64,000 bases of DNA from Kitasatospora sp. CB01950 (GTDB taxonomy: Bacteria > Actinomycetota > Actinomycetes > Streptomycetales > Streptomycetaceae): assembly GCF_001905465.1 (NCBI RefSeq), contig NZ_LISX01000016.1:62001-126000 (forward strand), written 5' to 3'. This document shows, piece after piece, positions 23,196 through 31,239 of this stretch; position 1 is the first letter of the stretch, and each line of letters starts with the position of its first letter. The notes under the pieces were generated by a model that was given only the letters and a program-made list of their open reading frames with translations, searched no databases and was not told the DNA's origin. The position numbers and the translations under genes were made by a program.

Positions 23196-24971
23196 CTACG
23201 GGGCCGGGGTGACAATCCGGTGCCCCTGGGCCGGGAGGTGCGCGGTGCTGTGCAGCGGGTTGTCGACCTGGCCGTGCACGGCGGCGTGCGGCCGGTCGGG
23301 CCGGTCGCGGTAGCCGTCGAGCAGCAGCCGGTTGCGGTTCAGGCAGAGCCGGTCGATCCGCGGCGCGAACAGGTCGAACAGCCGGTGCCGGTCGACGAGT
23401 TCCGGGAAGCGGCGCTGGCAGTCGAGCACCCGTTCGCGCAGCAGCTCCCAGAATTCGGCTTCGGGGAGGCCGAGGTGCTCCTCCAGCAGCGGCGCGAGGT
23501 AGCGGTAGACGCCGATGAACAGCCCGGAGTGCAGGAACTGGCACAGGTAGTCGGGGTTCTCCCGCAGCAGGACGTCGCCGATGCCGTCGGGCAGGTCGGC
23601 GAGTTCCGGCAGCGGCTGGTCGCTGATGTTGACGTCGTCGACGAAGTCCTTGACGGCGAGCCGGACGGGCACGTCCTGCCCGTCGAAGACGATGATCGCG
23701 TTCTCGCCGTGCGGGGAGAACACCAGGCCGTACCGGTACAGGAAGTGCAGCAGCGGCGGCAGCATCGCGGCGAACAGCCGGTCGACCCAGTCGCGGACGT
23801 CCAGGCCGGAGCGGGCGACGAGTTCGGCGGTCAGCGCGCGCCCGTCGGAGCCGGTCTGCAGCAGCGCGGCCAGGGTGCGGCCGCGTTCGCCCTCGTCGAG
23901 GTGGCGGCCGAGGGGTTCGCGCCAGATCGCGCCCAGCAGTTCCTTGTACTGGTAGGGCGCGTCGGGCAGGTCCCGGTACAGCGGGTGCTCGACGGTGACG
24001 GAGGCGATCTCGCCGAGCAGGACCACCCGGCATTCGTCGCGCAGGTACGGGTCCTGGTCGCGCAGCCGCCGGATCCAGGCGGTGACGGCGGGCGCGGCGA
24101 GGGCGCGTTCGGTGGGCAGGCCGCGCCAGACCAGGGTGTTGAGGATGGCGAGCGGCAGTTTGACGGTGCACCGGTCGGGGCGGCTGAGGTTGAAGAACGA
24201 ACGGATGGACTGCTGGGGCAGCCGCAGGTCGCCGTCGCTGGGCAGCGGGACGATCTCGCCGCTGGCGATCCACGGCGCGAACAGGCCGACCACGGTCTCG
24301 TCCCACTGCCAGGGGTGCACCGGCAGCAGCCAGAACTCGTCGGCGCGGTCGCCGAGTTGGGCGCGGAACGCGGGGTCGAGTTCGGTGTCGTAGATGGTCT
24401 CGTCGCCGCGGAAGGCGGCCAGGTTCTTGTGCACCGCGAGCCAGGGCAGGGTGCGCGGCAGCCGGGCCTCGGGGGCCCAGCCGGCCGCGTCGGTGGCGGA
24501 GAAGCCGATCCGGCCCTTGTTGGCGACGATCCACGGGTGCCCGGCCTGTCGGCCCTCCAGGGCGACGTGGTCGAGGTCGGCGAGTTCGGCTGCGGTCAGC
24601 GCGGTGGCCCGCAGGTGGGCGTCGGCGATCAGCGTGGCGGTGAGTTCGCGGACCAGGTGGCCGGTGGTGTCGCCGGTCAACTTCAGGGTGTGCCGGGCCT
24701 GTTGGAGGAAGCGCAGCGGATCGTCCCCACCGACTATCGAGGCCGGGTCGACCTGCCAGCTGCCGTAGGCGCCCCGGCGGGCGGTGAACCGGTAGGCGGC
24801 GTCGGGGAGTTCGAGCAGGTAATGGTCGCCCTCGGAACGGGGGTGCAGCAGCTCCTCGTAGGCGAACTCGCCGAGCAGCTTGGCCAGCATGGCGCGCGCG
24901 GCGGCCTGCCAGTGCCCGGTGGTGAGCTGGGGCGGCAGGTGGAGTGCGGGGTCAACGGCCGGCTGCGGCAC
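23196..24971 (-). CDS. IucA/IucC family NIS siderophore synthetase (distal gene)
   Basis: 591 residues. NIS synthetases adenylate a carboxylate and condense it with an amine or hydroxylamine. Characteristic blocks are GHPWIVANKGRIGFS (~145-159), LLPVHPWQWDETVV (~225), LPQQSIRSFF with the Ser/Arg ATP-site residues, KLPLAILNTLVWRGLP, SPHGENAIIVFDGQDVPVRLAVKDFVDDVNIS (the nucleotide/metal site near ~400) and the ferric-iron transporter-like C-terminal lobe. GTG at 24971 lies 20 bases inside the hydroxylase gene and follows AGGAAGGG. Its resemblance to DesD-type enzymes suggests coupling of N-hydroxy-N-acyl diamine or lysine units. The product is unknown. Confidence 0.93.
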   Translation of the reverse strand: MPQPAVDPALHLPPQLTTGHWQAAARAMLAKLLGEFAYEELLHPRSEGDHYLLELPDAAYRFTARRGAYGSWQVDPASIVGGDDPLRFLQQARHTLKLTGDTTGHLVRELTATLIADAHLRATALTAAELADLDHVALEGRQAGHPWIVANKGRIGFSATDAAGWAPEARLPRTLPWLAVHKNLAAFRGDETIYDTELDPAFRAQLGDRADEFWLLPVHPWQWDETVVGLFAPWIASGEIVPLPSDGDLRLPQQSIRSFFNLSRPDRCTVKLPLAILNTLVWRGLPTERALAAPAVTAWIRRLRDQDPYLRDECRVVLLGEIASVTVEHPLYRDLPDAPYQYKELLGAIWREPLGRHLDEGERGRTLAALLQTGSDGRALTAELVARSGLDVRDWVDRLFAAMLPPLLHFLYRYGLVFSPHGENAIIVFDGQDVPVRLAVKDFVDDVNISDQPLPELADLPDGIGDVLLRENPDYLCQFLHSGLFIGVYRYLAPLLEEHLGLPEAEFWELLRERVLDCQRRFPELVDRHRLFDLFAPRIDRLCLNRNRLLLDGYRDRPDRPHAAVHGQVDNPLHSTAHLPAQGHRIVTPAP

Positions 24972-26316
24972 GCTCGTTCCCTTCCTGGGGTCGCGGGAGC
25001 ACCGGGGCCGTGGCGGGCTCGGGTGCGAAGGTGGTCCAGGCGGTGCGGTGGGGCAGCGGGTGCAGGGTCTTGCCCGCGACGGCGTTCAGGATCACGGCGG
25101 CACGGTGCGCGCCGAGCCCGAGGTCCGGGGTGCCGACTCCGTGAGTGTGCAACTCGGCGTTCTGGACGTACAGACCCCCGGTGAGTTCCGGCCGGGTGGC
25201 GACCCGGTGGTCGAGGTCGACCCGGTAGCGGCCCTGTGCGTCCCAGTCGATCAGCCCGGCGATCGGGTCGAGCAGCGCGGGCCGGCGGGCCCGGTAGCCG
25301 GTGGCGAGCACCACGGCGTCGGTGCGGACCAGGTGGCGGCGGCCGGAGTCGGTGTGCCGGCAGTGCAGTTCGAGCCGGCCGCAGGGTCCGGGCCGGGCCT
25401 CGGTGACGGCGGTGCCGGGGAGGATCTCGACCGGTTCCGCGTCGATCGGGCGGCCCACGGTTCGCTCGTACAGGTGATCGTGGATCTCGGCGAGGGTCTC
25501 CGCGCTGGCCGCCTTGTGCAGCTGCCACTGGGCGGGCACCAGGGAGTCCCGGACGGGCTCGGACAGTCCGTGGAAGTAGCGGGTGTAGTCGGGGGTGAAC
25601 TGCTCCAGACCGAGCTTGGAGTACTCCATCGGCGCGAGCGCCCTGGTCCGGGTGAGCCAGCGCACCCGGGTGCCGTCGCCGGCGTGCCGGCGCAGCAGGT
25701 CGAGGAACACCTCGGCGCCGGACTGGCCGGAGCCGACCACGGTGACGTCCCGCGCGGGGTCGAGATCCTGCCGGTTCGTCAGATAGTCGGCCGAGTGCAG
25801 CACGGCGGGGTGGTGGCGCAGCGCCGCGAACGCCTCGGGCCGGGCGGGTTCGGTGCCGACGCCGAGCACCAGGTTCCGGGCGCGGTACTCCCGGCCGACC
25901 GCCTGCACCCGGTAGTGCCGCTCCTCGGCGTCCCAGTGGACGGCGTCGACGGGGCTGTCGAAGCGGCAGTTGGGGAGCCGGTCGGCGGCCCACCGGCAGT
26001 AGTGCTCGTACTCGCGGCGCGCCAGCTGGAAGCGTTCGCTGAAGTAGAACGGGAACAGCCGCTGCTGTTCGCGCAGGTAGTTGAGGAACGACCACGGGTT
26101 GGTGGGGTCGACCAGCGAGACCAGGTCGGCGAGGAACGGGACCTGCATCCGGGCGCCGTCCACGAGCATGCCGGGGTGCCAGCGGAACTCGGGCCGGGCG
26201 TCGAGGAACAGCGCGCCGACGGTGTCGGCCCGGTCGGCGAGCGCGGCCAGCGAGAGGTTGAACGGGCCGATGCCGACGCCGATCAGGTCGTACGGCTGGG
26301 GCTGCTGGGTGATCAT
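24952..26316 (-). CDS. FAD-dependent amine/lysine N-hydroxylase (IucD/SidA type)
   Basis: 454 residues. These flavoenzymes N-hydroxylate lysine, ornithine or a diamine with NADPH and oxygen to make the hydroxamate precursor. The FAD site is GVGIGPFNLSLAAL at ~14-27 (GxGPxN form typical of the family), the NADPH site is VVGSGQSGAEVFLDLL at ~206, and VLATGYRARRPALLDP is the conserved ATGY motif near ~345. The substrate-binding region WHPGMLVDGARMQVPFLADLVSLVDPTNPWSFLNYL is also typical. ATG at 26316, 6 bases after the acetyltransferase stop. The final ~35 residues are a poorly conserved tail overlapping the next gene. Confidence 0.94.
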   Translation of the reverse strand: MITQQPQPYDLIGVGIGPFNLSLAALADRADTVGALFLDARPEFRWHPGMLVDGARMQVPFLADLVSLVDPTNPWSFLNYLREQQRLFPFYFSERFQLARREYEHYCRWAADRLPNCRFDSPVDAVHWDAEERHYRVQAVGREYRARNLVLGVGTEPARPEAFAALRHHPAVLHSADYLTNRQDLDPARDVTVVGSGQSGAEVFLDLLRRHAGDGTRVRWLTRTRALAPMEYSKLGLEQFTPDYTRYFHGLSEPVRDSLVPAQWQLHKAASAETLAEIHDHLYERTVGRPIDAEPVEILPGTAVTEARPGPCGRLELHCRHTDSGRRHLVRTDAVVLATGYRARRPALLDPIAGLIDWDAQGRYRVDLDHRVATRPELTGGLYVQNAELHTHGVGTPDLGLGAHRAAVILNAVAGKTLHPLPHRTAWTTFAPEPATAPVLPRPQEGNERAAAGR

Positions 26317-26322
26317 GGCGTC

Positions 26323-26865
26323 CTAGCTCTCGGGCCGCGGTCGGATCATCAGGGCGGCGCGCTTGTCGGGGAGGTCGAGGTCGCCGGCGCGGGTGAATCC
26401 GGCGGCGGTGAACGCCCGGACGGAGGGCGTGTTGCGGACGTCGGGCTCGGCGAGCACCCGGGTGCAGCGGGGGTCGTCCCGCAGCAGCCGGGCGGCGATC
26501 GCGTCGAGCAGCAGGGCGCCGAGGCCCCGGCCGCGGGCGGCGGGGGCGAGCAGCAGGTGCACGCCGAGGTCGTGCGGACGGGCGGGGTAGTGCGCGGCCA
26601 GCGGGTCGAGGTCGGCGCGGTACAGCTCGAAGTAGCCGGTGGGTTCGCCGTCGAGCAGGGCGAGGACGGGCCGGCTGCGGCCGTCCCCGTCGAGTTGCCC
26701 GGCGAGGTGGGCGGCGGTGGTCTCGGGCGGCCCGGCCAGCGCCCACCAGCGGTGGGTCTCCGGGTCGTTCATCCAGTCCGTGAGCAGGCCGAGGTCGTCG
26801 GCCAACTGCACGGCGCGCAGGACGAGTTCACCGGCGGACGTGGGGATGCGGAGGTTCGCCGTCAC
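26323..26865 (-). CDS. GNAT acyltransferase of the siderophore pathway (IucB/RhbD-like)
   Basis: 180 residues from GTG at 26865, which overlaps the previous stop as GTGA, so it is coupled. It carries the GNAT core with VHLLLAPAARGRGLGALLLDAIAARLL at ~107-133 (acetyl-CoA binding Gly-rich turn RGRGLG), WWALAGPPETTAAHLAGQL upstream, and RVLAEPDVRNTPSVRAFTAAGFTRAGDLDLPDKRAALMI at the C terminus, typical of siderophore N6-hydroxylysine/diamine acyltransferases. It probably acylates the hydroxylamine made by the neighbouring hydroxylase, giving the hydroxamate that the two NIS synthetases join to citrate or succinate. Confidence 0.9.
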   Translation of the reverse strand: MTANLRIPTSAGELVLRAVQLADDLGLLTDWMNDPETHRWWALAGPPETTAAHLAGQLDGDGRSRPVLALLDGEPTGYFELYRADLDPLAAHYPARPHDLGVHLLLAPAARGRGLGALLLDAIAARLLRDDPRCTRVLAEPDVRNTPSVRAFTAAGFTRAGDLDLPDKRAALMIRPRPES

Positions 26866-28622
26866 GCCCGGGCCACCGGGTTGGCGATCTCCACGTACAC
26901 CGACTGGGTCTCCACCGGGCCGACCAGTTCGTCGAGGCCGTGCAGCCTGGTCAGCAGGTTGGCCTTGCAGCGCAGGGTGGGGGCGTCCAGCAGGTGGGCG
27001 GGCAGCGCGGAGCGGGTGGCGGTGGCGGCGGGGCCGGCCAGGAAGCGGCGCAGCGCGGCCAGCAGCAGGTGCTCGTCGGCGAGTTGCTGGGAGCCGAAGG
27101 CGCCGATCAGGCCGAGGACGTGGTTGATGCCGAGGTAGTAGGCGAAGCGTTCGTCGGCGACGGCGTCGGGGACGAAGGTGTCGCTGTGTGCGCCGAGGTC
27201 GGGCAGCAGCCGGTGCAGCCGGTCGGTGTGCGAGGTGCGGAAGTAGTAGCCCTGGTTGTCGCGGTAGCGGCCGCCGGTGGGCCAGCCCTGCGGGTCGAGC
27301 AGGACCAGGCTGTTCTGCTGGTGGGCCTCCAGCGCGATGCCGGCCTGTCCGTCCAGCCAGAGGATCGGCAGCACCACGGCGTCCAGGTAGCGCAGGAACC
27401 ACTCGGTGGCGACGGTGTGCACGGGTCGGCCGGTGCGGGCGGCGAGTTCGCCGAGCACCTGGGCGAGTTGCGAGCCGGCCGGGTCGGCGGGCTGTTCGGC
27501 GATCAGTCCGGCCACGCACAGGGCCCGGTCGCCGGGGCCGAACGGCAGCTGCCGGAGCACGGTGTCCAGGCCGTTCGGGTCGCCGAGCGCGGGGTGGTCG
27601 ACGCCGATCCAGGCCGGGTCGCGGACGATGTCGAAGCCGGGGTGGGCGGCCTGCCACTGCCGGGCCAGGCCGGCTTCCAGCAGCCGGTGCACCTCCGCGC
27701 CGCGGTGGAGTTCCTTGCGCAGGTTCTCCCGGCGGGAGTTGGTGATCCGCAGGCCCAGCGAGAGCTTGAGCATCCACGGGGTGCCGGGTCGGCAGACGGT
27801 GCGCACCGAGCTGGTGGGGTGCCAGGGCTCGCCGTGCTGGCCGAGGTCGGTGAGCAGGCCCTGTTCGAGCAGCTCGGCGACGGCCGGCCGGAGCGTCAGC
27901 TCGCGCGCCTGCCAGGGGTGCAGGGGCAGCGCCGCGGTGCCGTCGGGCAGCGGCCGGCCGTACAGCTCGGCGGTGATCCGCTCGGCGGGGATGCCGGTGG
28001 CGGAGTCGGCGGCGAGCAGGCCGCGGTCGACGGCCCACCAGTGCAGCCGGAACGAGCCGTGCAGCTCCGGCGAGTAGGCGGCGGACTGGGCGGGGCCGAG
28101 GCCGTCGCGGCTCTTCGGGGTGGGGTGCAGGGGGTGGCCGAGCAGCAGCGACTGCTCCGCGCGCAGGAACGGGTCGGTCGGGCCGGCGGGGCCGGTCCGG
28201 CGGTGGGCGAGGATCTCGGCGGTGCGGCCGACCGAGTCGGCCACCCGGGAGGTGAGGTCGGCGAGTTGGCCGGGTTCGGGGCGGCCGGTGGCACCGGCCA
28301 CCAGGGCGGCGACGGTGACGGCGTCCACCGGGTGTTCGGCGGCGCCGGTGGAGACGGTGGCGGGGCCGAAGCGGTGCCAGCCGCAGGCCGACCAGTGCCG
28401 GACGGGCGCGGAGAGCTGGGCGGCGCCGCCGAGGACGGGGATGCGCAGCAGGTCGCCGTCGGGGCGTTCGGCGGCGGTCTCCCGGGCCCAGCACCGCAAC
28501 AGGCTCTCGGTGGCGGCGTGTTCGGCGGCGACGGCCGGGTCGGGGTGGAGCAGCAGGTCCGAGCTGGGGTCTCCGGCCGACGGCCGGGCGACCGGGAGAA
28601 CGTCGGTGAGGATGGTGGCCAA
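26862..28622 (-). CDS. IucA/IucC family NIS siderophore synthetase (first gene)
   Basis: 586 residues, first gene of the operon. TTG start at 28622 is set by AAGGAG five bases upstream; no ATG fits. Diagnostic motifs: LLLGHPLHPTPKSRDG (HPxHPxxK ATP-site block, ~160-175), ALPLHPWQARELTL, HPTSSVRTVC, WMLKLSLGLRITNSRREN, ALEAHQQNSLVLLDPQGWPTGGRYRDNQGYYFR and the iron-reductase-like C-terminal domain. With its GNAT, hydroxylase and second synthetase this is the same gene set as aerobactin iucABCD, in the order A-B-D-C. There is no lysine decarboxylase in the cluster. An iron-box-like site lies upstream. Confidence 0.93.
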   Translation of the reverse strand: MATILTDVLPVARPSAGDPSSDLLLHPDPAVAAEHAATESLLRCWARETAAERPDGDLLRIPVLGGAAQLSAPVRHWSACGWHRFGPATVSTGAAEHPVDAVTVAALVAGATGRPEPGQLADLTSRVADSVGRTAEILAHRRTGPAGPTDPFLRAEQSLLLGHPLHPTPKSRDGLGPAQSAAYSPELHGSFRLHWWAVDRGLLAADSATGIPAERITAELYGRPLPDGTAALPLHPWQARELTLRPAVAELLEQGLLTDLGQHGEPWHPTSSVRTVCRPGTPWMLKLSLGLRITNSRRENLRKELHRGAEVHRLLEAGLARQWQAAHPGFDIVRDPAWIGVDHPALGDPNGLDTVLRQLPFGPGDRALCVAGLIAEQPADPAGSQLAQVLGELAARTGRPVHTVATEWFLRYLDAVVLPILWLDGQAGIALEAHQQNSLVLLDPQGWPTGGRYRDNQGYYFRTSHTDRLHRLLPDLGAHSDTFVPDAVADERFAYYLGINHVLGLIGAFGSQQLADEHLLLAALRRFLAGPAATATRSALPAHLLDAPTLRCKANLLTRLHGLDELVGPVETQSVYVEIANPVARA

Positions 28623-28652
28623 ATCCGCTCCTTGAGCCGCGCGATTGCCTTC

Positions 28653-28671
28653 GGGTAAGGGTTACCTATCC
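28653..28671 (-). promoter_or_regulatory. Iron box (DmdR/DtxR-type) upstream of the siderophore operon
   Basis: The 19-bp site contains GGTAA-GGG-TTACC and reads on the minus strand as GATAGGTAACCCTTACCC, similar to the actinobacterial iron-box consensus TTAGGTTAGGCTNACCTAA. It is 31 bases before the first synthetase, where an iron-loaded DmdR1-like repressor would block transcription. Confidence 0.7.
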
Positions 28672-28879
28672 CGACGGGGCCGGCACAAGATCGGCTCACT
28701 CGTTCCGGTGAGTTTCGCCCGATGATCCGCGTACCGGCAGCGTCGCTGGGATCCTGACGGACCGTCACCATCACGGTTCGATGACCGGACGCCAACAGGA
28801 CCGCACCGCCCGCCGGTGGCTCGCACCCGGATGAAAGACTGTCCCCCGGGGGAACGGACCGTTTCAGGGGGGTTGAGAG

Positions 28880-29974
28880 TTGAGGGCACGGGGGGTGCTG
28901 GCCGCGCTGACGGCGGCCGTACTGCTGGGCGGGGTGGCGGGCTGCGGCTCGGACGGCGGGCCGGACGGGGGCGAGAACCCGCGCAGCTTCGCCGAGTTGA
29001 AGCACTGGGGGTTCACCGAGTGGGACCGCTGGGCGCAGCGCCACGGCTTCCACAACCCCCCGGTGGCGGGCGTGTGGAGCGCCGAGACGATGGACCAGGC
29101 GCCGCCGCAACAGCCCGCGCCCGCCCCGGAGTCACCGGCCCCTTCGTCCCCCGCCGCTTCGTCCCCCGCCGCGCCCTCGCCGTCCACGGGCGGACCGACG
29201 GCGGCGGTCGCCGCGCAGCCGGTGCCGCGGCCGTACACCAGCTATCCGGCGTCCGGGAAGGTCTTCATGACGGCCCCGAACGGCGGCACCGGCCAGTGCT
29301 CGGCCACCGTGGTCGCCGATCCGGCGCACCCGGGGCACAGCAACCTGGTGTGGACGGCGGCGCACTGCGTCCACGAGGGCAAGGGCGGTGACTGGTACAG
29401 GAACCTGGTCTTCGTCCCGGCGTACAACAGCTCGGGCGCGGCCAGCGACCACCACCGGGCGGCGCTCGCCGATGTCGCCCCGCTCGGCCAGTGGTGGGCC
29501 GACCAGGTGATCACCTCGCCGCTGTGGACCACCGAGGGCACCCGGGGCGGGGACGCCGCCAACCAGTACGACTTCGCGGTGCTCAAGGTGCGCGGCCCGG
29601 AGGGTGAGACCCGCTCGCTGGAGGAGGTCATCGGCACCGCAGTGCCGGTGTGGTTCGACGCGCCGCGCGAGCAGTTGGCGATCCAGGCCTGGGGCTATCC
29701 GGCCGTCGCGCCGTTCGACGGGCAGGAGTTGGAGCGCTGCGACTCCGGCCGCCCGGGCTCGCGCAGCTTCGACGCGGCCCGCCCGGCGATGCTGGTGATC
29801 GGCTGCACGATGACGGCCGGCGCCTCGGGCGGCGGCTGGTTCGCGGACGGTCCGGACGGCCGTCAGCGGCTGGTCAGCAACACCTCGATCGGCACCTCGG
29901 CCCACACCGCCCTGAACGGCCCCTACTTGGAGGGCGTGGCCCGCCAGGCCCTCGACTACATCTCACGGAAGTGA
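28880..29974 (+). CDS. Secreted trypsin-like serine protease, lipoprotein (copy 1)
   Basis: 364 residues from TTG at 28880, seven bases after GGGGGG. The signal ends in GVAGC with lipidated Cys22. A short helical module follows at ~36-70 (FAELKHWGFTEWDRWAQRHGF) and a Pro/Ser/Ala linker at ~73-115. The chymotrypsin-fold domain (V8/trypsin-like) has His162 (TAAHC), Asp231 (QYDFAVLKV) and Ser316 (GASGGGW) as the catalytic triad, with Cys140/Cys163 and Cys287/Cys309 as likely disulfides. It is a surface-anchored protease of unknown target. It is followed 56 bases later by a close paralogue, so the pair arose by tandem duplication. Confidence 0.9.
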   Translation: MRARGVLAALTAAVLLGGVAGCGSDGGPDGGENPRSFAELKHWGFTEWDRWAQRHGFHNPPVAGVWSAETMDQAPPQQPAPAPESPAPSSPAASSPAAPSPSTGGPTAAVAAQPVPRPYTSYPASGKVFMTAPNGGTGQCSATVVADPAHPGHSNLVWTAAHCVHEGKGGDWYRNLVFVPAYNSSGAASDHHRAALADVAPLGQWWADQVITSPLWTTEGTRGGDAANQYDFAVLKVRGPEGETRSLEEVIGTAVPVWFDAPREQLAIQAWGYPAVAPFDGQELERCDSGRPGSRSFDAARPAMLVIGCTMTAGASGGGWFADGPDGRQRLVSNTSIGTSAHTALNGPYLEGVARQALDYISRK

Positions 29975-30030
29975 CCGTCCGTCACCTCCCGCCACTTTTC
30001 GACCGACCGACGACCACGGGGGAACTGCCC

Positions 30031-31179
30031 ATGACCACCCAGCATCGAACCGCCGCGCGCCGTGTCCGCACCATCGCTGCGGCCGCCCTGGTGACGGTGC
30101 TCGCCGTCACCACCGCCGCCTGCCAGAGCAGCGGCAAGCCGAACGCGGCCCCGCCGGCCGCCGGCGCCTCGAAGCCGGGCGTGGACGTGAAGGACATTCA
30201 GAACACGCTTGCCAAGGTCTCCAGCTGGACCGCCGACGACTGGTCCGACTGGGCCTCCAAGAACGGCTTCAAGCCGGAGGACCTGGAGAAGATCAAGAGC
30301 TTCTGGGACGGGAAGAAGCTCTCCGGCGCCCAGGGCGTCAAGGTCGACAAGCCGGACACCAAGCAGTTCCCGTCCATCGCGGACGTGGTCTTCCCGAAGA
30401 CCATCCCGGCGAAGGCGCAGCCGCACCCGTACAGCGCGGACTCCGCGGTGGTCGGCAAGATCTACTTCGAGAGCCCGGAGGGCGGCATGGTGTGTTCGGG
30501 CACCGTGGTGTCCGACCCGAGCCACCCCGGCAAGAGCAACCTGGTGTGGACGGCTGCGCACTGCGTGCACGGGGGCAAGAACGCCGACTACTACCAGAAG
30601 CTGATCTTCGTCCCCGGCTACAACAAGTCCGGCGCGAGCAGCAACGGCAAGGTCAAGAGCGCCACCCGTGAACAGCGGGCCCCGATGGGCGTCTGGGCGG
30701 CCCGCTCGCTGTACGTGATGCCGCAGTGGACGACCCAGAAGGAGGGGCACACCGGCAGCGCGATCAGCCAGTTCGACTTCGCGGTGATCCGGGTGGCCTC
30801 GGAGGACGGCTCCAGCCGTTCGCTGGAGGAGACCGTGGGCGGTTCGGTGCCGATCTGGTTCGGCGCCCAGCCGGGCGAGATCGCCTCGGCGTCGTCGTGG
30901 GGCTACCCGGCCGGGCCGCCCTTCGACGGCGAGGAGTTGGAGCATTGCGACTCCACCCTGAAGCCGACCCCGTTCGTCTTCGACTCCTCCCGGCCGCCGA
31001 TGCTCGCCATCGGCTGCGACATGACCGGCGGCTCCTCCGGCGGCGGCTGGTTCACCAAGCGCGACGGCAAGACGATGCTGTTCTCCGACAACTCGTTCGG
31101 TGACGACACCTGGATGGCCGGCCCCAACCTGGGTTCGGACGCCAAGAAGATGTTCGACGCGTTCCTCCAGGCCAAGTAG
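30031..31179 (+). CDS. Secreted trypsin-like serine protease, lipoprotein (copy 2)
   Basis: 382 residues from ATG at 30031 with GGGGGAA upstream. The lipobox AVTTAAC gives Cys31. A helical module at ~55-95 (VSSWTADDWSDWASKNGFKPEDLEKIKSFW) shares the W-x4-W-x2-WA-x3-GF pattern with copy 1. The protease domain has His177 (TAAHC), Asp249 (QFDFAVIRV) and Ser336 (GSSGGGW). Shared blocks with copy 1 include SNLVWTAAHCVH, RSLEE, VPxWF, WGYPAxxPFDGxELExCDS and MLxIGCxMT. Copy 2 is richer in Lys and lacks the Pro/Ser linker. Both are probably cotranscribed, ending at a strong terminator. Confidence 0.92.
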   Translation: MTTQHRTAARRVRTIAAAALVTVLAVTTAACQSSGKPNAAPPAAGASKPGVDVKDIQNTLAKVSSWTADDWSDWASKNGFKPEDLEKIKSFWDGKKLSGAQGVKVDKPDTKQFPSIADVVFPKTIPAKAQPHPYSADSAVVGKIYFESPEGGMVCSGTVVSDPSHPGKSNLVWTAAHCVHGGKNADYYQKLIFVPGYNKSGASSNGKVKSATREQRAPMGVWAARSLYVMPQWTTQKEGHTGSAISQFDFAVIRVASEDGSSRSLEETVGGSVPIWFGAQPGEIASASSWGYPAGPPFDGEELEHCDSTLKPTPFVFDSSRPPMLAIGCDMTGGSSGGGWFTKRDGKTMLFSDNSFGDDTWMAGPNLGSDAKKMFDAFLQAK

Positions 31180-31192
31180 CCCGGGACACGCG

Positions 31193-31228
31193 AACGGCCC
31201 GAGGAAGGGACTCCTTCCTCGGGCCGTT
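31193..31228. terminator. Strong bidirectional terminator between protease 2 and hflX
   Basis: Two perfect 16-base arms (31193-31208 and 31213-31228) fold around the loop GACT, 13 bases after the protease stop and 11 bases beyond the hflX stop. Confidence 0.92.
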
Positions 31229-31239
31229 CTGCGTACGGA

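Noticed and set aside
20976-25184. A 1402-codon open frame on the plus strand
   Set aside because: Antisense to the DinG-like helicase and a siderophore synthetase, with no recognisable domain and biased composition; it also runs through the lexA terminator.
28845-28856. GC-rich palindrome around CCCCCGGGGG before the first protease gene
   Set aside because: It is short, of very low complexity and not paired with another copy, so I cannot separate it from base composition.
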